Part shown: positions 1 to 4,965 of the stretch, piece after piece
Layout of the letters: each line of letters starts with the position of its first letter
Position numbering within the stretch: position 1 is the stretch's first letter
Source of the DNA: JBFHNV01 sp965365655
GTDB taxonomy: Bacteria > Pseudomonadota > Gammaproteobacteria > HK1
Direction: 5' to 3'
Assembly (NCBI GenBank): GCA_965365655.1
Contig: CBDUCN010000308.1
Location: 1 to 6,097, forward strand
DNA length: 6,097 nucleotides
The notes under the pieces: model-generated
What the model saw: the letters and a program-made list of their open reading frames with translations, nothing else
Database searches by the model: none
What the model was told of the DNA's origin: nothing
Position numbers and translations under genes: made by a program

Positions 1-139
1 CGCCGCCTCCGACGAGGTAGGCCTTGAAGCCGGCCTCCTGGAGCGTGTCCAGGACACGCAGCGCGCCTGTGCTGACTTGTTCCCGCGTGATGCCGTGGTC
101 GGCCTGCGGAATGACTGTTGGTTGCGTGATGGTTCGCAC
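1..139 (-). CDS. pcnB: Poly(A) polymerase I, N-terminal fragment (runs off left edge)
   Basis: Reading the minus strand from a GTG at 139-137 gives 46 codons open to the window edge. The peptide contains TVIPQADHGITREQ followed shortly by EAGFKAYLVGGG. This matches the start of bacterial PcnB, where a VIPR-x-x-H-x-ISR stretch precedes ALKVLYRLxxAGYEAYLVGGGVRD; the LVGGG is the beginning of the nucleotidyltransferase fold shared with CCA-adding enzymes. PcnB adds poly(A) tails to RNA 3' ends and so promotes RNA decay. The catalytic aspartates and the rest of the protein lie outside the window. A CCA-adding enzyme is the other member of the superfamily, but the VIP...ITRE lead-in is typical of PcnB. 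The GTG has no clear Shine-Dalgarno sequence and sits directly behind a small hairpin, so the exact start is less certain than the identity. It is divergent from the tRNA-Glu gene. Confidence 0.85.
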   Translation of the reverse strand, partial: MRTITQPTVIPQADHGITREQVSTGALRVLDTLQEAGFKAYLVGGG

Positions 140-152
140 CCCGTTACACGGG
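140..152 (-). other. Small hairpin directly before the pcnB start codon
   Basis: CCCGT (140-144) and ACGGG (148-152) form a 5-bp stem with a 3-base loop. In the pcnB message it would end immediately before the GTG start, where a ribosome binding site would normally lie. No purine-rich Shine-Dalgarno sequence is visible here. The hairpin may be fortuitous in such GC-rich DNA; a role in limiting translation is speculation. Confidence 0.35.
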
Positions 153-338
153 AAACAACACCTAAGGCGGGCTGCCGGAGCCGTATTTCTTCCAGGCAGG
201 CCGCTCGCGGCACGGGGGTGTGCCGCTGCTCGCCATTCGAGTCCCGGGTGGGTTCGGGTCGAGTGCGCCGGGAGCGCGAGCCCCCGGGGCGAAGGGTCGG
301 GCGGCGCGTTGCGTCGCTCTCGATCCCGTCGACCGGCA

Positions 339-367
339 TTGAGACACCGGCCGAGCGCTGCAATAAT
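339..367 (+). promoter_or_regulatory. Sigma-70 promoter for tRNA-Glu
   Basis: A -35 element TTGAGA (339-344, five of six consensus bases) is followed by a 17-base spacer and a -10 element AATAAT (362-367, five of six). Transcription would start near 374, giving a leader of about 38 bases before the tRNA at 412. This AT-rich island stands out from the surrounding very GC-rich DNA, and the strength of the match suits a stable-RNA gene. Nothing comparable is visible for the divergent pcnB in 153-338. Confidence 0.75.
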
Positions 368-411
368 ACCAACTGTCGCCGGGCCGTCCAGTCCGGCGTC
401 ACATTTTGAAG

Positions 412-487
412 GCTCCCTTCGTCTAGTGGTCCAGGATACCGCCCTCTCACGGCGGGGACAGGGGTTCGAACCCCCTAGGGAGCGCCA
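412..487 (+). tRNA. tRNA-Glu, anticodon CTC
   Basis: This is a complete 76-base cloverleaf. The acceptor stem pairs GCTCCCT (412-418) with AGGGAGC (477-483), followed by discriminator G484 and an encoded CCA (485-487). The anticodon stem CCGCC/GGCGG (439-443/451-455) encloses a seven-base loop with anticodon CTC at 446-448, which reads GAG glutamate codons. The T arm is AGGGG/CCCCT around the loop TTCGAAC (465-471). The D-arm sequence and overall layout closely resemble bacterial tRNA-Glu. The CTC isoacceptor supplements the usual TTC form, which fits a GC-rich genome using GAG heavily. It appears to be transcribed alone from the promoter at 339-367. No repeat of its 3' end was found in the window, so there is no sign of an integrated element here. 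Confidence 0.97.
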
Positions 488-500
488 CCTTCCGAAGCAT

Positions 501-535
501 CCGGTCCCGGCGGCGCAGCGCGCCGCCGGGACCGG
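501..535. terminator. Long GC-rich hairpin between convergent tRNA-Glu and regulator gene
   Basis: The arms 501-516 and 520-535 are perfectly complementary over 16 bp with a 3-base loop (AGC, 517-519). The hairpin begins 13 bases after the tRNA CCA and lies 13 bases beyond the stop of the convergent regulator gene, an ideal place for a shared bidirectional terminator. Neither side has a run of T residues, so it is not a canonical intrinsic terminator. It may act as an RNA 3'-end stabiliser or processing barrier, or work with Rho. The structure is directly visible; the function is inferred from position. Confidence 0.6.
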
Positions 536-547
536 GCCATGCCGCCC

Positions 548-3500
548 TCAGATCTCCCGGCGCACCGCCTCGTAGATCGCGTCGGTCTCGGGTGACGGCG
601 GCTCGCCGCGCTCGGCGAGCATCAGGCTCTTCAGGTTCGCGTACGCCTCGACGGCCTCCGCCGCGCGCCCCAGGTCGCGCAGGCTCAGCATCAGGCGGCG
701 ATGGAAGGCCTCCGCCAGCGGGTCCTGGTCGATCGCGCGGCGATAGAAGGCCAGCGCCTGCTCCGGGGCGCCCGCGCGCTCGCACGCCCGTGCGAGGTCG
801 TCCAGCCCGCCCAGCACCCGGTTGCGCAGGCGCTCGCGCAGCGGCCGGAAGGCCTCCTCGTGCTCGCCGTCCATGAACGGACCCGCATACAGGTCCAGCA
901 GCGCGGCACCCAGGCGCGCCGGCTCGCCGTCGGCGGCGCCGTCGTGCTCCAGCGCCTCGATGCGCGACAGCACCTCGTCCAGCGTGTCCAGGTCCAGGCG
1001 GCACAGCTCACGGTCCAGGCTCAGGCGGCCGTGGCGCAGCACCACGGCGCCGTCCTCGCCCAGCAGCTTGCGCAGCCTGTGCAGCGCCGTGGTCAGCGAG
1101 CCGCGCGCGTAGCCGGCATCCACCCTCGGCCACAGCAGCGCGATCAGCGCGGCCTCGGCCACGCGCTCGCCGCCCAGCCCCGCAAGCGCCTTCATCAGCG
1201 CGAGCGGCTTGCCGGACAGCGCCCGCGCGCGGTCGCCGTTGCGGCGCACGCGGAAGCCGCCGAGCGTGCGCACCTCGATGGGCCACGGCCAGAGGCTGCG
1301 CCGGTGGCCGCCGCCCGGCGGGCGCAGGCCGCGGCCACGGATCAGCGCGTGCACGAAGTCACGCTCGATGCCCGCCTCCAGCGCCACCGCGAGCACCCGC
1401 GACATCGCCTGCGGGTTCCAGCCCAGGAAGTGACCGAAGCCGTGCTCGCGTCCCACCGCGAGGCCGCGGCGCAGCGCCGCGAGGCCGAGGCGCTCGCGCC
1501 CGGCGGCGAGCAGCACGTCGGCGGCGCTCAGCAGCGTCGCGAACTCCAGCAGCCGGTTGTTGATGCGCCGCGTCACGCGGTAGACGCGGCGCATCTCGAG
1601 CTGCGCGCGCGCGAGATCGCCGCGCCCGGCGAGCACCTGCGCGAGGCCGGTGCGGCACAGCGCGGCGAAGAACGGGCAGCCGGCCTCCTCGGCCAGCGCC
1701 AGCGCGGTGCGCTGCTCGCGCCACGCCGCGTCCAGCTCGCCCTGCAGCAGCGCGTGCCACGCGCGGTGGTAGTGGTAGCCGGCACGGTCGAGGCGCCGCG
1801 CCCCCTGCGCGTAGTCCTGCATGCGCAGCAGCAGCTCCGAGGCGGTGTCCAGGTCGCCCACCGCGAGCGCGCCCGCGACGCCGTTCGACAGCAGGTGGTA
1901 GCTCCACAGGTGCACGCCCGTCTCGTCGGCGATCTCCAGTCCGTCCACCACCGCCTTCAGGCACGGCTCGGCGTCGGCGTTGAGCATGTGGAACATCGAC
2001 TCCACGGCCTTCAGCGTGGTGCGCTCCAGGGGTTGCGCCTCCGGGCTCTCCGCCTGCGCCCGCAGCAGGCGCAGGAAGGCCTGCGCCTGCTCGAACTGAC
2101 CGGTGTAGTTGAGGTTGATCGCGAGCAGGAGCCAGGTGGACAGGCGAAGCTGCGCGTCGGTCAGGGTCTCGCAGGCCGCCACCGCGCGCTCCGCCCAGGC
2201 GCCGATCGCCGGGTGGTGCGGCTGGCGGAACACCAGCGCCATGAACAGGCACACGGCGAGCCGGGCCCGCGCCTCGGCGCCGATCGGCTCCGCATCGTCG
2301 ACGGCCTCGACCCGCGCGATCCACGCGTCCAGCGCCGAGAGGTCGTCGAGCGCGTAGATCACCGCGTGCATCGCGTTCGCGGCGCTCAGCGCGCGGCCGT
2401 CGGCGCCGGCCGCGCCCAGCGCTTCGAAGCCGGCATAGGCCTCGGCGAACAGGCGCTCGGCGCGCCGCGGGTCGCGCTGGAAGCGGCACGCCCCCTGCCA
2501 GAAGCACAGCCACGGGTCGGCGCGCAGCAGCGCCGCCGGGAGGGCGGCCAGCCAGCGCTCCAGCGTCTGCGCCCGGCCCTCGGCGAACACGTGCCCGGCG
2601 TGGCGCAGCAGCGCGCCGGCCAGCGTCGGGGCGTCGGCGTGCGCGTGCAGCAGGCGCAGCGCCGCGTCCACGGCTCCGTCGGCCTCCAGCAGCGCCGCCG
2701 CCTCGCGGGTCAACGATGCGCGCGCGGCGGGCGGGATCTCGCGTTCCGCCCGCGCCAGCAGGTACTCGCGCAGCAGCGGGTGGCACTGGTAGACCGGCCC
2801 CTGCCGGCCACGCTTCACGGACACCATCTGGTGGCGCCGGTGCAGCGCGTGCAGCAGCTCGCCGGCGCGCGGCTCGCGCGCGACCCGCGCCGCGAGCTGC
2901 ACGCTCATCTCCTCCAGCATCGCCGTGCGGGTGAGCAGTGCCTGGACCTCGGGCTCGAAAGTGGAGAACACCTCGCCCGCGAGGTACTGGAAGAGCAGCT
3001 CCGGCGCGGCGTCGCCGGCGGGCATTCCGGGGGCCGCGCCGTGTCCCTGCTCCAGGGCCAGGATCAGCGCCGCCGCCCAGCCGCCGGTGCGCCGGTACAG
3101 GGCCGCGCGCTCCGCGTCACCGGCCGGCGCGCGGCCGTTGCCGGCGAGGTGCGCGTCGACGATCGCATCGGACTCTTCGCGGGTAAGGCGCAGGTCTTCC
3201 CAGTCCAGCACCTCCAGCTCGCGGTTCGCACGCAGGCGGATCAGCGCCTGCGGCGGAGGTGCGCGGCTGATCGCGACCATCGCGCCCTCGGCCGGCATCT
3301 CGGCGGCGGCATCGCGCAGCATCTGGTGCACCAGGCTGTCGGCGGCCAGCTCGTGGTAGTTGTCGAACACCAGCAGGAACGGCGCGTCCAGCACCTCGAA
3401 CAGGCGGCGGAACCAGTGCCGCGCGAAGGCCCGCGGCTCGGAGCGGTACTCGGCGGTGAACAGCGGCAGCCGCGCGGCGCGCTCCTGCGCCGCCTCGCCC

Positions 3501-3742
3501 AGGTAGAGACACAGCGTCGCCGGATCGGCGTCGCCCGCGTCCATCTGGTACCACAGGCCGTTGCCGGCACGTGCCTCCAGGTAGCTGCACACCAGGCTGG
3601 TCTTGCCGCAACCGGGCGGGCCGTGCACCCACACCAGCGGCGCGCGACGCCGCGCGTCCAGCGCCGCGAACAGCCGCTCGCGCGGCAGCACGCTGCCCGC
3701 GCTCGGTCGCGTGGTCTTGGCGAGCGACGCGCCGCGCTCCAT
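548..3742 (-). CDS. MalT-like STAND ATPase transcriptional regulator with C-terminal winged helix and BTAD domain
   Basis: This 1064-residue protein is probably a cytoplasmic, ligand-sensing transcription activator. Residues about 35-60 carry a Walker A motif (GPPGCGKTS, 41-49), and LLVFDNYHEL (123-132) fits Walker B as in MalT. Further MalT/LuxR-type landmarks follow: TGGWAAAL (219-226), a LLTRTAMLEEMS segment (269-280) and HPLLREYL (321-328). Residues about 335-815 are alanine- and leucine-rich paired helices, consistent with TPR-like repeats that would bind an inducer or partner. Residues about 821-916 form an OmpR/SARP-type winged helix (LGGFRVRRNG, LLWPR, RGSLTTALHRLRKLLG), and 917-1064 a bacterial transcriptional activator domain (LDLYAGPFMDG, AFYRRAIDQDPLAEAFHR). 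The usual LuxR-type HTH at the C-terminus is absent. The ATG has a GGAGG sequence seven bases upstream. It is divergent from grxC-hslR. Target genes and inducer are unknown; no truncation or frameshift is seen. Confidence 0.9.
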   Translation of the reverse strand: MERGASLAKTTRPSAGSVLPRERLFAALDARRRAPLVWVHGPPGCGKTSLVCSYLEARAGNGLWYQMDAGDADPATLCLYLGEAAQERAARLPLFTAEYRSEPRAFARHWFRRLFEVLDAPFLLVFDNYHELAADSLVHQMLRDAAAEMPAEGAMVAISRAPPPQALIRLRANRELEVLDWEDLRLTREESDAIVDAHLAGNGRAPAGDAERAALYRRTGGWAAALILALEQGHGAAPGMPAGDAAPELLFQYLAGEVFSTFEPEVQALLTRTAMLEEMSVQLAARVAREPRAGELLHALHRRHQMVSVKRGRQGPVYQCHPLLREYLLARAEREIPPAARASLTREAAALLEADGAVDAALRLLHAHADAPTLAGALLRHAGHVFAEGRAQTLERWLAALPAALLRADPWLCFWQGACRFQRDPRRAERLFAEAYAGFEALGAAGADGRALSAANAMHAVIYALDDLSALDAWIARVEAVDDAEPIGAEARARLAVCLFMALVFRQPHHPAIGAWAERAVAACETLTDAQLRLSTWLLLAINLNYTGQFEQAQAFLRLLRAQAESPEAQPLERTTLKAVESMFHMLNADAEPCLKAVVDGLEIADETGVHLWSYHLLSNGVAGALAVGDLDTASELLLRMQDYAQGARRLDRAGYHYHRAWHALLQGELDAAWREQRTALALAEEAGCPFFAALCRTGLAQVLAGRGDLARAQLEMRRVYRVTRRINNRLLEFATLLSAADVLLAAGRERLGLAALRRGLAVGREHGFGHFLGWNPQAMSRVLAVALEAGIERDFVHALIRGRGLRPPGGGHRRSLWPWPIEVRTLGGFRVRRNGDRARALSGKPLALMKALAGLGGERVAEAALIALLWPRVDAGYARGSLTTALHRLRKLLGEDGAVVLRHGRLSLDRELCRLDLDTLDEVLSRIEALEHDGAADGEPARLGAALLDLYAGPFMDGEHEEAFRPLRERLRNRVLGGLDDLARACERAGAPEQALAFYRRAIDQDPLAEAFHRRLMLSLRDLGRAAEAVEAYANLKSLMLAERGEPPSPETDAIYEAVRREI

Positions 3743-3749
3743 GGTCTCC

Positions 3750-3754
3750 CCTCC
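3750..3754 (-). promoter_or_regulatory. Shine-Dalgarno sequence of the regulator gene
   Basis: GGAGG on the minus strand lies seven bases before the ATG at 3742-3740, and supports that start. The protein alignment agrees: only about 35 residues precede the ATPase P-loop region, as is usual for MalT-like ATPases. Confidence 0.75.
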
Positions 3755-3770
3755 CCGGCTCCTCCACCCT

Positions 3771-3786
3771 CCCGGCCGGTGCCGGG
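3771..3786 (-). other. Hairpin in the presumed leader of the regulator mRNA
   Basis: CCCGGC (3771-3776) and GCCGGG (3781-3786) form a 6-bp stem with a 4-base loop, about 16 bases upstream of the Shine-Dalgarno sequence on the minus strand. It is strong for its size, but short GC hairpins are common by chance in such DNA. No riboswitch class is recognised. Confidence 0.3.
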
Positions 3787-3864
3787 CATCGCCGCAGGGT
3801 GCGCGCCGCCCGGGGCGCCGCGACCGACGGCCAGCCGGCGGGCGCCGGCGTGCGGGCGACGGCG

Positions 3865-3893
3865 AATTTAGCGACTAATGCGCCCGCTGAGAA
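3865..3893 (-). promoter_or_regulatory. Candidate sigma-70 promoter for the regulator gene
   Basis: On the minus strand, TTCTCA (3893-3888, four of six -35 bases) is followed by a 17-base spacer and TAAATT (3870-3865, four of six -10 bases). It coincides with the only AT-rich stretch in the intergenic region. Transcription would start near 3858, giving a leader of about 115 bases. The match is moderate and the assignment is inference. Confidence 0.35.
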
Positions 3894-3934
3894 CCGGATT
3901 CCTCGGCCCGCAGGCCGGCGCGCGAGGGGCGGGA

Positions 3935-3940
3935 TAGAAT
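3935..3940 (+). promoter_or_regulatory. Possible -10 element for grxC-hslR
   Basis: TAGAAT matches five of six -10 consensus bases and lies 20-35 bases before the candidate grxC start codons. No recognisable -35 element sits 16-18 bases upstream (the DNA there is GC-rich), so the promoter would depend on an activator or an extended contact. The leader would be very short. Weak support only. Confidence 0.3.
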
Positions 3941-3959
3941 CCGCGGCCGCAATGACTTC

Positions 3960-4283
3960 ATGCACGGCAGCTCCATGACCACCGACGGCACCGCCAAATC
4001 GACCCCTGAAGACCCCGCGTCCGGCGCGGTCGAGATGTACAGCTCCGAGTGGTGTCCGTTCTGCCAGATGGCCGCACGCCTGCTGGACCGCAAGGGCGCC
4101 GCGGTCACCGTGCACTCGGTGGACGGCCAGCCCGCGGTGCGCGCCGAGATGGAGGAGCGCTCCGGCCGGCGCACCGTGCCGCAGATCTTCATCGGCGGCC
4201 ATCACGTCGGCGGCTGCGATGACCTGCAGATCCTCGAGGTGGAGGGTCGCCTCGACGCCCTGCTCGCCGGCCGGGAGGCATGA
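3960..4283 (+). CDS. grxC: GrxC-type dithiol glutaredoxin
   Basis: This small cytoplasmic thiol oxidoreductase would reduce protein disulfides and glutathione mixed disulfides using glutathione. Counting from the ATG at 3960 (107 residues), VEMYSSEWCPFC contains the active-site pair C32 and C35, with Phe in place of the more common Tyr (CPFC versus CPYC). The glutathione-binding TVPQIFI (72-78, cis-Pro P74) and GGCDDL (84-89) follow. The extra cysteine C86 in GGCDD also occurs in E. coli Grx3. The fold is complete. The N-terminus is about 20 residues longer than the minimal family fold; an ATG at 3975 (giving 102 residues) is an equally possible start, with a weak GGCAG four bases before it, while no good ribosome binding site precedes 3960. 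The stop codon overlaps the hslR start, indicating co-transcription and translational coupling. Confidence 0.93.
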   Translation: MHGSSMTTDGTAKSTPEDPASGAVEMYSSEWCPFCQMAARLLDRKGAAVTVHSVDGQPAVRAEMEERSGRRTVPQIFIGGHHVGGCDDLQILEVEGRLDALLAGREA

Positions 4284-4699
4284 GCGACGGCGGCGCCGCA
4301 CCGGCGGAGCTGCGCATCGACAAGTGGCTGTGGGCCGCGCGCTTCTTCAAGACGCGCAGTGCCGCCGCGGCCGCGGTCAGCGGCGGCAAGGTGGAGGTAG
4401 ACGGCGAGAAGGCGAAGCCCTCGCGGCGGGTGCGCACCGGCTCGCGGCTCACCATCCGACGCGGAGAGACGGTGTTCCAGGTCGTGGTGCAGGGCGTGAA
4501 CGCGCAGCGGCGGCCCGCCTCCGAGGCGGCGGCGTTGTACGAGGAGACGCCGCAGAGCGTGGCCGCGCGCACCGCCGAGCAGGCGCGCCGGGCGCAGGCG
4601 GAGCGCCGGCGCCAGCTTCGCCTGGGACGGCCCGACAAGCGCGAGCGCCGCGAGCTGGGACGCCTGAAGAGCCAGTGGGACGGACGGGGCGACGGCTAG
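4280..4699 (+). CDS. hslR: Heat-shock ribosome-associated protein Hsp15 (S4 domain)
   Basis: The 139-residue protein closely follows E. coli Hsp15, which binds free 50S subunits carrying stalled nascent chains and helps recycle them after heat stress. Residues about 11-70 are an S4 RNA-binding domain: RIDKWLWAARFFKTR (12-26), GGKVEVDG (35-42) and KPSRRV (46-51). The diagnostic Hsp15 segment QRRPASEAAALYEET is at 76-90, and a basic C-terminal helix ends in RPDKRERRELGRLK (117-130). Length is near the usual 130-135. The ATG overlaps the grxC stop by four bases (ATGA, 4280-4283). A GGGAGG tract (4273-4278) is only one base from the ATG, too close for standard use, so initiation probably relies on coupling to grxC translation. 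No other suitable start precedes the S4 domain. In E. coli hslR neighbours hslO, the redox-controlled Hsp33; here the partner is a glutaredoxin. Confidence 0.95.
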   Translation: MSDGGAAPAELRIDKWLWAARFFKTRSAAAAAVSGGKVEVDGEKAKPSRRVRTGSRLTIRRGETVFQVVVQGVNAQRRPASEAAALYEETPQSVAARTAEQARRAQAERRRQLRLGRPDKRERRELGRLKSQWDGRGDG

Positions 4700-4702
4700 C
4701 GG

Positions 4703-4737
4703 GCCGTCGACTTCCGACAGCCTGCGCCCGGCACGGG
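4703..4737. repeat. 35-bp imperfect direct repeat, copy 1
   Basis: This copy begins four bases after the hslR stop. It aligns without gaps to 4841-4875, with 25 of 35 bases identical. It contains the dyad GTCG (4706-4709) / CGAC (4715-4718). The ends are better conserved than the middle: both copies share CCTGC (4721-4725 here) and a CGGCACG block (4729-4735). Confidence 0.5.
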
Positions 4738-4739
4738 TA

Positions 4740-4784
4740 CGCGCCGGGATGAATCGAGCACGCAAGTGATCGATTCACGGCGCG
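4740..4784. terminator. Two-tier stem-loop downstream of grxC-hslR
   Basis: The outer arms CGCGCCG (4740-4746) and CGGCGCG (4778-4784) pair over 7 bp. After a 3-base bulge (4747-4749), inner arms TGAATCGA (4750-4757) and TCGATTCA (4770-4777) pair over 8 bp around a 12-base loop. The position about 40 bases after hslR suits transcription termination or 3'-end protection, but no T-tract follows. The inner AT-containing 8-bp dyad could instead be a protein-binding site. Structure is seen; role is inferred. Confidence 0.45.
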
Positions 4785-4840
4785 AGCGGGAGACCGCCCA
4801 CGAGGTCCACCTCGGCGCGACGCGAGTGGGAACTCGACGG

Positions 4841-4875
4841 GACGTCGAAGTTCGACGACCTGCCAGCGGCACGCG
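4841..4875. repeat. 35-bp imperfect direct repeat, copy 2, with near-perfect palindrome
   Basis: This is the second copy of the repeat at 4703-4737, 138 bases downstream. Here the dyad is extended to CGTCGAA (4843-4849), a single central G, and TTCGACG (4851-4857): a 15-base odd-centred palindrome of the kind bound by dimeric regulators. It lies about 110 bases upstream of the aminotransferase start. Confidence 0.5.
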
Positions 4876-4925
4876 GCCGTTGCGACGACGCGGCGCGCTC
4901 ACGCGCGGCGCGTAGAGTGCCGGCA

Positions 4926-4963
4926 CGGCGGACGGGTGTTCGCCGACCGACCCGGGTCCGCCG
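4926..4963 (+). other. Hairpin immediately upstream of the aminotransferase ATG
   Basis: CGGCGGAC (4926-4933) pairs with GTCCGCCG (4956-4963) over 8 bp. Inside it, GGGT (4934-4937) pairs with ACCC (4950-4953), with a 2-base bulge at 4954-4955 and a 12-base loop. The hairpin ends two bases before the ATG at 4966 and covers the alternative GTG at 4936. It would mask any ribosome binding site for the ATG. Confidence 0.4.
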
Positions 4964-4965
4964 CG

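Noticed and set aside
412..487. tRNA-Glu as an integration site for a mobile element.
   Set aside because: No second copy of the tRNA 3' end, integrase or phage-like gene is present in the window, and the neighbours look like core genes.
24..575. Open frames on the plus strand at 24-575 and 77-409.
   Set aside because: They run antisense over the pcnB start and, in the longer case, through the tRNA gene. The products are Arg/Pro/Ser-rich without family features.
447..1004. A 185-codon minus-strand open frame ending in a PRGFEPLSPP-like tail.
   Set aside because: The GFEP tail comes from reading antisense through the tRNA T arm, a known false-gene pattern, and the rest overlaps the regulator's 3' end in another frame with an Arg/Gly/Ala-rich product.
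701..3871. A 1056-codon open frame on the plus strand, antisense to the large regulator gene.
   Set aside because: It mirrors the regulator in the opposite frame, as expected where third positions are almost all G or C. Its product is a low-complexity mix of Arg, Gln, Ala and Val with no recognisable domain, whereas the minus strand gives clear motifs.
3117..4301. A 394-codon minus-strand open frame spanning the intergenic region and antisense to grxC.
   Set aside because: It overlaps both the regulator in another frame and the clear glutaredoxin gene. Its product has no coherent domain.
4880..4918. TTGCGA (4880-4885) with TAGAGT (4913-4918) as a promoter for the aminotransferase.
   Set aside because: The spacer is 27 bases, far outside the usual 16-18, and TAGAGT is a weak -10 match.
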